From assembly GCA_019637295.1 (NCBI GenBank), contig JAHBVX010000009.1, positions 62,001-126,000 of the forward strand: a DNA stretch of 64,000 bases. The letters are read 5' to 3'. This document shows positions 1 to 8,982 of the stretch, in pieces (position 1 is the first letter of the stretch; the number at the start of each line of letters is the position of its first letter). Source of the DNA: Polyangiaceae bacterium. GTDB lineage: Bacteria > Myxococcota_A > Polyangia > Polyangiales > Polyangiaceae. The notes under the pieces were generated by a model, which was not told the origin of the DNA, did no database searches, and saw only the letters and a program-made list of their open reading frames with translations. The position numbers and the translations under genes were made by a program.

Positions 1-1506
1 ACTGGCCAGAACCATGTGCAGTGGTACCTCCTGCGCGGGATGGATCTCGAGGCGTGGCGCCCGCACGGCAAGGCCATCTTGGACTACGCCCACGCGCGCG
101 GGGTGACGGTCGCGGTGCTGACGCAGCTGTGGCGAGGGGCATCGCTGCAAGACTCGCTCTACCTGGTGAGCAGCAGCGACGACTGGCAAGCGCAGATGGA
201 GAGCGGCATCGACGAGCTGATGACGTTGCCCTGGGACGGCATCGAGCTGTCCATGGGCGAGTTCCTGGCGGGGGATCCGGACTCGGTGGTCGAGTGGCTG
301 AACCACGCTACCGCGTACGTGCACGACCACTACCCGGGGGTGGAGCTCTCGGTGAAGAACCACATCGGCAACGAAGAGGCCTTGTGGGTCGACTACCAGG
401 GCAAGAAGACCTTCTACTACCACCTGCCGGGGCAGGCGGATCCGCGACTGGTCAACAACATCCACACGGTGATGTGGTTCGATCTGTATCGTGAGGGCGG
501 CGCCTACGGACACCCGAACTTCCACCTGCACCGGGAGTTCTTGCTCGAGCAGCTCGACACTCGCCTCATGGGGTACAGCCCCGAGTCAGCGTACTGGGTG
601 ACCGCGGACATCGACGTCCCGGCGTTCCTGCCAGAGTACATCAACGCTCGCTACATCGACATCAATGGCCTGCACCGGGACACCACCCTCGCGGGCAAGA
701 AGGCGGTTCACTCGCACGTCATGTTCTCCACCGGGCACGAGTGGGGTTACTGGCTGACGGACTACCTCGCCGCCAAGATGATGTGGGAGCCCGAGGCGCC
801 GCGCGCGCGGTTCTTCGAGCACTACGCCGCGGCCTTCGGCAACTGTCGCTCGGAGGCCTCACAGCTACTCACCGAGTTCACGGAGCTTCAGACCAAGTAC
901 CTGTTCGACCAAGCGCTGATGCCCTACGTCTCGGGCGAGGACAACGCGGACGACGCCGGCTACCTGATCGGTGTCGTGACGCACGCGCCACGCGTGGCGT
1001 TCCACGACGTGATCGCGTGGAGCGACGCGCAGCAGCGAGCCTTCGAGGCCAGCGTGGTCGACGCGCTCGACGCGGCCGCCGCCGAGACGTTGCCCCTCGA
1101 GCAGCGAGCCCGACGGCTGTGTCAGCGAGCGGACGCGGCGCTCGCGCCCTGGTGCTCGGAGCTGGCCGACGGCGTGGCGATCGTGCGCCTGCGCCTCTCT
1201 CACTCCGCCCGGCTGTATCGCGCGGTCCTGGCGTCCGCCCGGGGCACGAGCGCGAGCACGCAGCTCGGCGCCGCCAAGAGCCTGCGCGCCCAGGCGCTCT
1301 CGGTCGTGCGCCGTCGCGAGCAGGCCTATCGCTTCCCGCTCGCCGAGCTGGTGGACCCTTGGAAGAACCCCACCATCTACAAGTTCGGCTATCTCCGTCA
1401 GGCGCACACCCTCTGCCTGTGGGAGCGCCAGGCGGCGCAAGCCCAGTACGTCGTCGACAACGGAGTAGCGCCCGGCTTCGGGGACGTCCCGAGCTGCTTG
1501 GATTGA
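1..1506 (+). CDS. Unrecognised protein, 5' end outside window
   Basis: Reading frame 1 is open from the first base and ends with TGA at 1504-1506, giving 501 visible codons. A GTG at 16 is possible, but the frame continues upstream without a stop, so the gene probably starts before the window. The protein is rich in Trp, Tyr, His and acidic residues (for example MWFDLYREGG and GHEWGYWLTDYLAAKMMW) and has no obvious signal peptide or membrane segment in the visible part. The alternating hydrophobic strands and helices of the first half would fit a TIM-barrel hydrolase, but I see no diagnostic catalytic motif and do not assign a function. The second half is helical and Ala/Arg-rich. It converges with the TlpA-like gene. 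Confidence 0.8.
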   Translation, partial: TGQNHVQWYLLRGMDLEAWRPHGKAILDYAHARGVTVAVLTQLWRGASLQDSLYLVSSSDDWQAQMESGIDELMTLPWDGIELSMGEFLAGDPDSVVEWLNHATAYVHDHYPGVELSVKNHIGNEEALWVDYQGKKTFYYHLPGQADPRLVNNIHTVMWFDLYREGGAYGHPNFHLHREFLLEQLDTRLMGYSPESAYWVTADIDVPAFLPEYINARYIDINGLHRDTTLAGKKAVHSHVMFSTGHEWGYWLTDYLAAKMMWEPEAPRARFFEHYAAAFGNCRSEASQLLTEFTELQTKYLFDQALMPYVSGEDNADDAGYLIGVVTHAPRVAFHDVIAWSDAQQRAFEASVVDALDAAAAETLPLEQRARRLCQRADAALAPWCSELADGVAIVRLRLSHSARLYRAVLASARGTSASTQLGAAKSLRAQALSVVRRREQAYRFPLAELVDPWKNPTIYKFGYLRQAHTLCLWERQAAQAQYVVDNGVAPGFGDVPSCLD

Positions 1507-1512
1507 CCGCGC

Positions 1513-1573
1513 TGGGGCCCCACCCGACGCGGGCCGGCTGCGCGAACTGGAGCAGTCCTCGACAGTCCTTCAG
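1513..1573. repeat. Copy 1 of a repeat found at convergent gene ends
   Basis: Bases 1513-1543 match 55003-55033 in 29 of 31 positions (core TGGGGCCCCACCC, then ACGCGGGCCGGCT). The following block 1549-1573 aligns with 55045-55069 and more weakly with 16440-16464, ending in each case with ACAG, two variable bases and CTTCAG. In all three places the TCA inside CTTCAG is the reversed TGA stop of a minus-strand gene that converges on a plus-strand gene. It may be a repeated intergenic or terminator-like element. The core contains the palindrome GGGGCCCC. Confidence 0.6.
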
Positions 1574-2175
1574 TCGTCCATCGTCGGCGGTGTGTCCGCC
1601 GACTGACCGTGCGCCAGCGCCAGTGCGCGCCGCACGCGCGCCGCGTGACTCTGACCGTAGCCGACCTGGTAGTCCACCAGGTAGCCGTGCTTGCCGACGA
1701 TCGCGACCGCGGGCACGGTCTGCATCGGGCCGTAGGCGAGCGCGAAGCGTGGGTACTCGTCGGCGCGCACGGTCGGATAGGCGATCTGGTGGCGACGGAG
1801 GAACGACGCGACCTCGGGCCAGGTCTGGCGGTCATCCACGGCCACGCCGATGAGGGGGGTCGGCGTTGCGCTCTCGGCCACGGCCGCGTGCAGGACGGGC
1901 AGCTTGAGGTCGCACACGTCGCACCAGGTGGCGAAGAAGACCACGACGAACGCCTGCTTGCCGATCAGCGCGTTGGAGTCGAGCAGCGTCCCGTCCACGG
2001 CGCGAACGCGAAACGGCGGCACGATCTCGCGCGGGCTCAGCACTCGAAACGGCAGCTCCTCGGGCTCCTGCTCGCGGGGGGCGTGCTCGGCGCGGGGCGG
2101 CGCGGCGGGGGCCTCGGGCCTTGCGCAGGCGGCCAGCGTCAGCAGCGTGAGCAGACACGCGCAGGGCGATCTCAC
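1570..2175 (-). CDS. TlpA/ResA-type thioredoxin-like lipoprotein
   Basis: 201 aa. A lipobox (LTLAAC, Cys17) follows a short hydrophobic signal, so the protein is probably lipid-anchored on the periplasmic side. The thioredoxin-fold domain spans about residues 50-185. It has the redox motif WCDVC (Cys85 and Cys88) in the usual context FFATWC, and the cis-Pro region TVPAVAIV near residue 160. The family passes electrons to disulfides of exported or c-type cytochrome proteins. The intervening residues (Asp-Val) are not those of TlpA or ResA, so the partner is unknown. It diverges from the patatin gene across 151 bp, and its stop lies inside the repeat at 1513-1573. Confidence 0.87.
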   Translation of the reverse strand: MRSPCACLLTLLTLAACARPEAPAAPPRAEHAPREQEPEELPFRVLSPREIVPPFRVRAVDGTLLDSNALIGKQAFVVVFFATWCDVCDLKLPVLHAAVAESATPTPLIGVAVDDRQTWPEVASFLRRHQIAYPTVRADEYPRFALAYGPMQTVPAVAIVGKHGYLVDYQVGYGQSHAARVRRALALAHGQSADTPPTMDD

Positions 2176-2326
2176 CCGCCGAGCTTAGATCACAGCGCGT
2201 GACTCGCGGATGAATCTTGCCGCTGGCCCAACAATGCCCGAGAGATCCAGCGCTCGTCGGTCCGACGCGGTCCCGACGGGTCGGCGTACAAACTGTCGCT
2301 GACCTCTGCTAGCGTGGCGCTCGATC

Positions 2327-3535
2327 GTGGGTGACTCGTCGGTCAAGGGCCTGGTGCTGTCGGGTGGGGGAATGCGTGGCGCCTATGAAGCGGGCGCGGT
2401 GGCTGGCATCATGGAGGTGCTGGGGCGCAAGTCCTCGGAGCCGCCCTTGTTCCAGGTGTTCTCGGGGACCAGCGTCGGCGCCATCAACTGCGCGTTCTTC
2501 GCGTCGCACGCGCACCTCGGGGATCACGGCGCCGGCCGTCTGGTCGACATGTGGAAGAGCCTCGAGCTGAGCGAACACTTGCGGATTCGACCGTTAGGGT
2601 TGCTTCGGACCCCCTCCCTCGCGCGCGAGCTCGCGCCGCCCTTCCGCGCGGGACGCTCGCTCTTGGACTCCTCTCGCATCGAGGCCGTCGTCCGCGGCGC
2701 GATCGACTTCGATCGCTTGCACCACAACGTCCGCGACGGCCTGGTACACGCGCTCTTGATCTCCGCGCTTCACGTGGTGTCTGGGCGCACCACGGTGTTC
2801 GCCGACGTCTCCCCGGGGGCGTCGTACTCGCCGTCGCCGGCGCGCGTCGCTCGCTTTGGACGCATTGGGCCGTCGCACGTGCTGGCATCAGCCGCCATCC
2901 CCCTCTTGTTCCCCACCCGTGAGATCGACGGCCGCTTCTACTGCGACGGAGGCCTGCGCTTCAACACGCCCATCGCGCCGGCGATCCGTGCCGGGGCGGA
3001 GCGCCTCGTCGTCGTGGCGGTCGGACATCAGCGCACCGCAGACGAACAGCTCGAGCTCGACCTGACCGTGGACGAGGCCGAGGCGCGAGACATCGGCACC
3101 TTCTTCCTGCTCGGCAAGCTGCTCAACGCCCTGTTGCTCGACCCGGTCCACCAGGACCTCGCGATGCTGAGCCGGCTCAACGAGGTCGTCGATGTGCTGC
3201 GCGCCTCCCTCAGCACGGAGCAGTTCGAACGGGTTCAGGAGGTGCTCGTGCGCGTCCGGGGCGTCGCGTACCGGCCGATCCAGACCCTCGTGCTGCGCCC
3301 CTCCCAGGACCTCGGGCAGCTCGCTGGGCGCTTCCTGCAGCACGGGCTCGAGCGAGTGGAGGTTCGCCCGCTCCTACGGCGGCTGCTGCGCGCCGGCGCG
3401 CGCGGCACCATCGGTCGCGAGGCGGATTGGGCCTCTTATTTGCTGTTCGACGGGGCGTTCGCCGGGGAGTTGCTCGAGCTGGGGCGCCAGGACGCCCTCG
3501 ACAAGGCCCGAGAGATCCGCGAACTGCTCGGTTGA
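2327..3535 (+). CDS. Patatin-like phospholipase
   Basis: 402 aa, GTG start. The patatin signature is complete: glycine-rich oxyanion loop GGGMRGAYEAGA at residues 13-24, nucleophile elbow GTSVGA (Ser49), and catalytic Asp in CDGG (Asp207), forming the family's Ser-Asp dyad for hydrolysis of lipid acyl esters. There is no signal peptide, so a cytoplasmic or membrane-peripheral enzyme, or one delivered by another route, is likely. The C-terminal 170 residues are helical and charged and are not part of the core domain. The gene stands alone, divergent from the TlpA-like gene. The substrate cannot be read from sequence. Confidence 0.92.
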   Translation: MGDSSVKGLVLSGGGMRGAYEAGAVAGIMEVLGRKSSEPPLFQVFSGTSVGAINCAFFASHAHLGDHGAGRLVDMWKSLELSEHLRIRPLGLLRTPSLARELAPPFRAGRSLLDSSRIEAVVRGAIDFDRLHHNVRDGLVHALLISALHVVSGRTTVFADVSPGASYSPSPARVARFGRIGPSHVLASAAIPLLFPTREIDGRFYCDGGLRFNTPIAPAIRAGAERLVVVAVGHQRTADEQLELDLTVDEAEARDIGTFFLLGKLLNALLLDPVHQDLAMLSRLNEVVDVLRASLSTEQFERVQEVLVRVRGVAYRPIQTLVLRPSQDLGQLAGRFLQHGLERVEVRPLLRRLLRAGARGTIGREADWASYLLFDGAFAGELLELGRQDALDKAREIRELLG

Positions 3536-3579
3536 CGCGCCGAGTACCCATCGAGGCTGGCCGAGCGTAGACTCCGCCC

Positions 3580-4077
3580 ATGATGCGCGCCTCGCTTCCG
3601 CGTCTAATCCTGCTTCTGCCCGCGCTCGGCTGCAGCGCGTCCGGCGGCGGCGGAAGCGGCGGTAGCGGCGCCGTCGGAGCAGCCGGCTCGAGCTCGGGTG
3701 GCAGCGGAGCTCTCGGCGGCACGGGCGGGAGCGCCTCCGGGGGCGCCTACGGTGGCGGCACCATCGGCGATGGCTGCACCTCCGACGACGACTGCACCGA
3801 TCCACCCGACGCGGAGTGCTTTCAGACCATTGGCGGCGGGCCGGTCCCCACGATCACGTTCCCCGGCGGCTACTGCAGCAAGGGCTGCGACACGAGTGAG
3901 GACGACCAGTGTGGCACGACCGGCGGCTGCGCGAGCTCGGGGATGAGCGGCGGGCGAACCACGATCACGCTGACCATGTGCGTCGCGCCGTGCAAGGACG
4001 ACACGGAGTGCCGGCAGGCCGAGGGCTACGTGTGCCGTCAGATCATCCCGGGCGTCGGGTACTGCGCGTTGCCTTGA
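3580..4077 (+). CDS. Cys-rich lipoprotein with Gly/Ser linker
   Basis: 165 aa. The signal sequence ends in a lipobox (LPALGC, Cys18), followed by about 45 residues of almost pure Gly/Ser/Ala linker. The remaining 100 residues hold about ten cysteines spaced as in small disulfide-rich extracellular modules (SDDDCTDPP, CSKGCDTSEDDQCG, CKDDTECRQ). This layout, a lipid anchor then a flexible Gly linker then a Cys-rich head, is common for surface lipoproteins of Polyangia. No enzymatic motif is visible. Its TGA is directly adjacent to the stop of the convergent AtoE-like gene, with no base between them. Confidence 0.8.
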   Translation: MMRASLPRLILLLPALGCSASGGGGSGGSGAVGAAGSSSGGSGALGGTGGSASGGAYGGGTIGDGCTSDDDCTDPPDAECFQTIGGGPVPTITFPGGYCSKGCDTSEDDQCGTTGGCASSGMSGGRTTITLTMCVAPCKDDTECRQAEGYVCRQIIPGVGYCALP

Positions 4078-5448
4078 CTACCAGCCGACGTACAGCATCA
4101 CCAAGAATGCGGCCTGACTGACGAGCAACAGCACCGCCGTGTAGCCGATGATGTCTCGGGCCTTCGCGCCCGTGATGCCGAGCAGCGGCAGCGCCCAGAA
4201 GGGCTGGAGCATGTTGGTCCACTGGTCGCCGTAGGCGAGCGCCATCACCAAGCGAGCGGGGGGCAAGCCGTGCTCGACCGCGGCCTGCATCAGCACCGGG
4301 CCCTGCACCGCCCATTGTCCCCCGCCGCTGGGCACGAACAGGTTCACCAGCCCCGCCGCGTAGAAGCTGACCGCCGGGAGCAAGTCCGGCCCCACGGCGG
4401 CGAGTCCCGTAGCGACTCGGGCGAGCAGACCGGTGCCGGCCAGCACTCCCATGATGCCGGCGTAGAACGGAAACTGCAGGATGATCCCCGCGCACCCGCG
4501 CGCCGCCTCGGTCACCGCGTCGACGTAGGCGCGTGCCGAGCCGTGCAGCGCGAGACCGAGGAACAGGAACAGGAAGTTGATGGAGTTGGGATCGAGGCGT
4601 AGGAGCCCCTGCTTGCGTACCGCGAACCACCAGGCCACCAGCCCGGCCGCGGCGAGCAGCAGCACCAGCGCGCGGGAGTGGTCGAGGCGCGCCGCTGGCG
4701 TCGGGGCCTGGGGCTCGATGGCCGGCGAGACCTCGGCGCTGAGCAGCGGCGCCGCGACCCGCGCGCGCTCGTCCGAGGGCAGCATCTTCACGAGCACCCA
4801 GGGTAACGCGAGCACCAAGCAGAGGGTGCCGAGCAGATTGGGTGCGGTCAGCAGCGTCTGGTCGAGGGGGATCTCGCCCACGCGCGCGGCCAGCTCCGCG
4901 CCGAGGATCTCCACGAGGTCCTTGTTCAGAGTGACCTTCAGGGGTGCGGAGCCGCTCAGCCCGCCATGCCAGACGAGCATGCCGCTGTAGCCCGCGGCGA
5001 CAAGCAACGGATAGTGGACGCGAACCCCCGAGCGTCGCGCTCGCTGACCGACCTCGCGGGCCAGCAAAGCGCCACCGACCAGGCCGAGTCCCCAGTTGAG
5101 CAGCCCGAGCACCATGGCCCCGGTGGCGACGATGACGATCGCGCTCCGAGGCGTACGCGCCCGCCGAGCCAGGGCGTCCAGCGCGCGCGCGAGGGGCGGG
5201 CTCTGCGCCAGCGCGTGCCCGGTGACCAGGATGAGACACATCTGCATACCGAAGGCGAGCAGGTTCCAGAAGCCTTTGCCCCCGCCGCTGCCCTCGAGCC
5301 ACGCGACGAGCACCCGCTCGCCGTCCAGCCCGGTCTGGGCCAGCGCAGCCGCGAAGCTGATGAAGGTCAGCAGCACCGCGAGCACGAACGGGTCCGGGAT
5401 GAACCGCTGCGAGATGCGCGACAGCGCCGCTCCCACTCGCTCCAGCAT
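4078..5448 (-). CDS. Short-chain fatty acid transporter, AtoE family
   Basis: 456 aa from the ATG at 5448. The frame is open further upstream to 5619, but the extra residues are Arg/Cys/Gly-rich and unlike the family, so the internal ATG (product MLERVGAALSR) was chosen. About a dozen hydrophobic segments cover the protein. The N-terminal phrase ISQRFIPDPFVLAVLLTF, the segment LNWGLGLVGGALLAREVG and the conserved stretch FVPSGGGQWAVQGPV near residue 355 are typical of the AtoE/TIGR00366 carriers that import short-chain fatty acids such as acetoacetate or butyrate. No CoA-transferase gene lies beside it, so the substrate is unproven. Confidence 0.9.
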   Translation of the reverse strand: MLERVGAALSRISQRFIPDPFVLAVLLTFISFAAALAQTGLDGERVLVAWLEGSGGGKGFWNLLAFGMQMCLILVTGHALAQSPPLARALDALARRARTPRSAIVIVATGAMVLGLLNWGLGLVGGALLAREVGQRARRSGVRVHYPLLVAAGYSGMLVWHGGLSGSAPLKVTLNKDLVEILGAELAARVGEIPLDQTLLTAPNLLGTLCLVLALPWVLVKMLPSDERARVAAPLLSAEVSPAIEPQAPTPAARLDHSRALVLLLAAAGLVAWWFAVRKQGLLRLDPNSINFLFLFLGLALHGSARAYVDAVTEAARGCAGIILQFPFYAGIMGVLAGTGLLARVATGLAAVGPDLLPAVSFYAAGLVNLFVPSGGGQWAVQGPVLMQAAVEHGLPPARLVMALAYGDQWTNMLQPFWALPLLGITGAKARDIIGYTAVLLLVSQAAFLVMLYVGW

Positions 5449-5599
5449 GGCGCGCGCACAGTAGCGCACATTGGACGCGCTCGTCGCCAGCCCCCGACCG
5501 CGTTCGCCTCCGCCGAGACAAGGCACGATGGCTGAGCTATAACGGCCGCCTGCACGGCACGAGGGCGGGCGCGCCGACGGACACCCAGGAACTTCAGCC

Positions 5600-6643
5600 A
5601 TGACCAAGCCGCTCGTCACCTTCCTCCTCCTGACCCTGGTTCAAGGTTGCGGCGGGGACTCGGAGGCCGGCGCGAGCGCTGGCGGCGGAGGCAGCGGCGC
5701 CCAGGCCTCGGGTGGCAATGGCGGTGGGGGTACCGGGGGCAGCGGCGCCGGCGTGTCCTTCAGCACCCAGATCGGACCCATCGACGTCGCCCCGGGCTAC
5801 GAGAACACCCAGTGCGTGGTGCGGCGGCTCGGCAACCCCAGCGCCTTCCGCGTCGGTCGCATCGACAACGCCATCAGCAGCGCCTCCCATCACCTGATCG
5901 TGTACCGCTCGAGTGACACCGAGGAGCGCCTCGAGCCCTTCGACTGCGCGCCGTTCACCGAGACGCTCGATCCCAGCAAGGGGTCGCCCATCATGGTCAC
6001 GCAGAAGCACGACGACTTCCTGCAGCTCCCGCAGGGCGTTGGCTACACCTTCGAGGCCAATCAGATGATTCGCCTCGAGCTGCACTACATCAACACCAAG
6101 CTCGCGCCAGAGACGGTGACGGCGACGACGAAGTTCACCGCCGTGCCCGAGAGCGAGTACGAGCACGAGGCGGACTTCCTGTTCATCGGCGACATCGACA
6201 TCTCGATCCCCGTCGGGGCCACGGTCACGGTGGGCCCGACCTACTTCCCTTTGCCCGCCGAGTTCGCTGCCGTGAACTTCTTCGCGCTGACCGGCCACAC
6301 GCATCAGTTCGGCACCAACGTGTCCATCGCGACCACACCGAGCGCGAGCGGTCCGGACACGCCGGTGTACGACGTGCCGGGCTGGCAGTGGAGCGAGCCC
6401 GCCACCGTCCAGCACGACCCCGCCTTTCAGCTGCCATCCGGCGGCGGCTTCCGTTTTCGATGCGACTACAAGAACACGGGCACCAAGGCCGTCGGCTTCG
6501 GTGAGAGCGCCAACGCCGAGATGTGCTTCTTCTGGGCGTACTACTACCCAGCCAAGGGTCCGCGAGTCTGCTTCCAGACCGACCAGACTGGCCCCTCCCT
6601 CACCGCGTGCTGCCCCGGCAGCCCGCTGTGCAGCTTCCTCTGA
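5600..6643 (+). CDS. Lipoprotein with PHM/DBM-type type II copper monooxygenase fold
   Basis: 347 aa. It has a signal peptide and probable lipobox (VQGC, Cys17), then a Gly/Ser linker to about residue 50. The rest carries in order all six copper ligands of peptidylglycine alpha-hydroxylating monooxygenase: adjacent His97-His98 (ASHHLIVY), His162 (RLELHYIN), His233 and His235 (TGHTHQFG) and Met308 (NAEMCFFWAYY). The spacings resemble PHM: 64 residues from the His pair to the third His, as in PHM, and 75 against 72 from the HxH to the Met. Known family members hydroxylate C-H bonds using ascorbate and oxygen; the substrate here is unknown. The next gene, another oxygenase, begins 14 bp downstream with a good Shine-Dalgarno. 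Confidence 0.85.
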   Translation: MTKPLVTFLLLTLVQGCGGDSEAGASAGGGGSGAQASGGNGGGGTGGSGAGVSFSTQIGPIDVAPGYENTQCVVRRLGNPSAFRVGRIDNAISSASHHLIVYRSSDTEERLEPFDCAPFTETLDPSKGSPIMVTQKHDDFLQLPQGVGYTFEANQMIRLELHYINTKLAPETVTATTKFTAVPESEYEHEADFLFIGDIDISIPVGATVTVGPTYFPLPAEFAAVNFFALTGHTHQFGTNVSIATTPSASGPDTPVYDVPGWQWSEPATVQHDPAFQLPSGGGFRFRCDYKNTGTKAVGFGESANAEMCFFWAYYYPAKGPRVCFQTDQTGPSLTACCPGSPLCSFL

Positions 6644-6656
6644 CGCGGGGGAGACC

Positions 6657-7754
6657 ATGAGCGCTCCGGCGATCCCCACGGTCGATCTCGACGACTTGGC
6701 GAGCGAGGACTCGACGCGCCGTCACCGCGCCGCCGAGGCCCTACGGATCGGCTTCGGCACCCATGGCCTGGTGTACGTCGCGAACCACGGCGTGGACGCA
6801 CCGACCCTCACCCGCCTGTATGACGAGTTCGCTGCCTTCACGGCGCGACCACAGTCCGAGAAGGAGCTGCTCAATCGACCGGACCTCTGGTTTCAGCGCG
6901 GCTATACGCCGCCGAACACGGAGAAGGCGGTGGTCTCTTCGAGCCAACCGGACTTCAAGGAGTGCTATTTCGCCGCTCCGCTGGCGACGGATCCCGAGTG
7001 TCAGATCCAGTATCCGCAGATCTACGCCGACAACATTTGGCCCGCCCGGCCCGGTCTCGAGGAGCCGTACTTGGAGGTCGGCGGGCAGCTTCACGCGGCG
7101 GGCGAGCGCTTGCTCGTGGGCGCCGCGCTCGCGCTCGGTCTCGCCGAGGACGCCTTCACTTCACGCATCGGCGGTGGTCCGCACGTGTTTCGGCTCTTGC
7201 GCTACTTGCCCGTCACGGACTCGCAGATCGGCGCCGGTGTCGTGTGGGGCGAAGAGCACACGGACTTCAACTTGCTGACGCTGCTGCCCGGCGGTCGGTT
7301 TCACGACCTCGAGGGCCGCCCGTGCGCGCCACCGGACGACGCGAGCGGGTTGTTTCTGCGTACTCGCCCTTCTGCCGACCATCCGCAAGGCGAGAAGGTG
7401 CGCGGCACCGCACCGCCGGGTTGCATCGTGGCGCAGGTCGGACAGGCGCTCGAGATCCTGACGGGCGGGGCGTTCCTTGCGACGCCTCACGTGATCACGG
7501 CGCCCCGCACGCCCGGCTACACGCGCCTGTCGGCGGCGCACTTCGTTCACCTCCACAGCCATCAGATCTTGTTCCCACTCCCCGAGCTGCGCTCGGCGGA
7601 GAACTTGCGCGCCTACAGCCCGCCAGTGCTCGCCGGGACGTACGCGATCAAGACGCTGGTGGACATTCAGCTCGCTCCACGCGAGGCGCTCGACCGGCTC
7701 GGCTACCGGCACTACGATCGCCTCGCCGACATTCGCGCGCGCGAGTCACCCTGA
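6657..7754 (+). CDS. Isopenicillin N synthase-like 2-oxoglutarate/Fe(II) oxygenase
   Basis: 365 aa, ATG preceded by GGGGGAG. It has the N-terminal DIOX_N-like segment (IPTVDLDDLAS, then FGTHGLVYVANHGVD) and the double-stranded beta-helix core. Iron ligands are His201 and Asp203 (GEEHTDFNLLTLL) and His278 (TPHVI). Arg290 and Ser292 (TRLS) form the RxS motif that binds the 2-oxoglutarate carboxylate. The family hydroxylates, desaturates or cyclises small molecules, and the substrate is not deducible. It lies 14 bp downstream of the PHM-like gene, so the two are probably co-transcribed. No signal peptide is present, so this partner is cytoplasmic while the copper protein is exported. Confidence 0.9.
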   Translation: MSAPAIPTVDLDDLASEDSTRRHRAAEALRIGFGTHGLVYVANHGVDAPTLTRLYDEFAAFTARPQSEKELLNRPDLWFQRGYTPPNTEKAVVSSSQPDFKECYFAAPLATDPECQIQYPQIYADNIWPARPGLEEPYLEVGGQLHAAGERLLVGAALALGLAEDAFTSRIGGGPHVFRLLRYLPVTDSQIGAGVVWGEEHTDFNLLTLLPGGRFHDLEGRPCAPPDDASGLFLRTRPSADHPQGEKVRGTAPPGCIVAQVGQALEILTGGAFLATPHVITAPRTPGYTRLSAAHFVHLHSHQILFPLPELRSAENLRAYSPPVLAGTYAIKTLVDIQLAPREALDRLGYRHYDRLADIRARESP

Positions 7755-8004
7755 GGGCGACGTCGTGACGAACGACGACATCTGGCGCGAGCTGCCGCGC
7801 GCAGTCGCAGGAGCAAAGGCCGATCGTGATCGGTGGCCCAGTCGCGGGGCTCGTGCCCCTGGGCAAGCGCCCGCGACCTCGGCGGATTTCTGGGGTTGTC
7901 ACCCCGGATGGAGACGCTGGTGCCGGGCCCTCGATCGCGAGCACGGTTGGGGTCTTGGCTTCGAGCCCCTCAGCGCGCCCGTCCGAGGCCGTTGACGTCG
8001 GCGC

Positions 8005-8982
8005 TCACGTCCCGCCGTCGGGCCGTGCGTCGGGGAAGCGTCGCAGCTCCGTCCACTCGAACTCTTTGGTGTACGGCGTGATCAAGATGGACTCGGGGCG
8101 CAGCGAGAACCAGGGCCCCGCGCTGCCGAGCTTCAGCACGTACACGCTCTGGGCGGGATTGAGCGCTTGTCCGAGCAACGCGACTTTGCGCGAGTCCTCG
8201 CGCACGGCGATGTCCAGGATGATCACCGCGTGTCCCGGGGAGCCCGCGTGCACGAAGAAGTCCCCTGGTTGCACGTCGTCGGGTTGCACCGGGGAGGCCT
8301 GCTGCCCCAAGGAGGTGCTGTTGGCCCAGGTGAACACGGCGTCGAGGAAGCGACGGAACTCGGCGTGATCCAACGTCTGGGGCTTACCCTTGGTGACCCA
8401 GAACACGCTGCGTCCTTCGGCCATGACGCGCTCCCCTCGCGCCCAGCGGCCGAGCGGCATGTCGAGGCCGGTGGCGCCGCGGTAGCTGAACTCGCGGTTG
8501 CCGAGGGACCACTGCCACTCGGCGTGCAATCGGATCGCGACGTCCGGCGACTGCTGCAGGTCGATCTTGCCGACGTCGATGGCGATGACGGCGGCGAGGT
8601 ACTCGTCGTCGGCCGGGCGAACCTGCTCTCCTTTGAAGGAGACCACGGGCGTTCCCTCCGCCGCTAGCGGTAGGTCCCGCAGCCACTCCCCGAAGGAGCC
8701 GGCCGCCACCGGAACGCGGGAGTACTCGGGGGGCACGGCGAAGCGTGCGCTCAGGGTGTCCACCGGCTTGGGCATGCCATAGGGCTGCGCGAGCCAGGCG
8801 TGGTGCTCGGGGTTGGGCTTGCTCGCCACCGCAGCGGGGGCAGTCGGCTTGGGGGGCGCGACGGACACCGCGGCCGACGGTTCCGCGGAGACGGCCGCCG
8901 GTTCGTCGGGTGGGGCGCTCTTTCGGCAGCCCGTGCAGGGCAGCAGCAGGAGCAGGGCGATGCGAGCGCGGGGCCAGGGCAC
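8005..8982 (-). CDS. DUF4846 family lipoprotein
   Basis: 325 aa. The lipobox CTGC (Cys19) is followed by an Ala/Pro/Ser-rich spacer to about residue 55. The globular part matches the DUF4846 family. Recognisable phrases are SFGEWLRDLPL, a segment beginning WQWSLGNREFSYRG, and near the C terminus VQPGDFFVHAGSPGHAVIIL followed by LGQALNPAQ. The GSPGHAVIILD stretch is the most conserved part and may form the active site, but the family has no established activity that I can name. It converges on the oxygenase gene, leaving 250 bp that contain only a weak inverted repeat (7820-7833) and no convincing gene. Confidence 0.85.
   Translation of the reverse strand: MPWPRARIALLLLLPCTGCRKSAPPDEPAAVSAEPSAAVSVAPPKPTAPAAVASKPNPEHHAWLAQPYGMPKPVDTLSARFAVPPEYSRVPVAAGSFGEWLRDLPLAAEGTPVVSFKGEQVRPADDEYLAAVIAIDVGKIDLQQSPDVAIRLHAEWQWSLGNREFSYRGATGLDMPLGRWARGERVMAEGRSVFWVTKGKPQTLDHAEFRRFLDAVFTWANSTSLGQQASPVQPDDVQPGDFFVHAGSPGHAVIILDIAVREDSRKVALLGQALNPAQSVYVLKLGSAGPWFSLRPESILITPYTKEFEWTELRRFPDARPDGGT

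Noticed and set aside
4078-5448. Longer AtoE start at 5619
   Set aside because: The additional 57 residues are Arg/Cys/Gly-rich, overlap the start of the divergent copper-protein gene, and are absent from the family.
7820-7833. CCGATC-GT-GATCGG inverted repeat as terminator
   Set aside because: Only 6 bp of stem, loop of two bases, no T-run. It may be chance in GC-rich DNA.
7765-7995. 76-codon plus-strand open frame, and overlapping frames in 7755-8004
   Set aside because: No motif, no convincing start context and composition like the shadows. The 250 bp are treated as intergenic.
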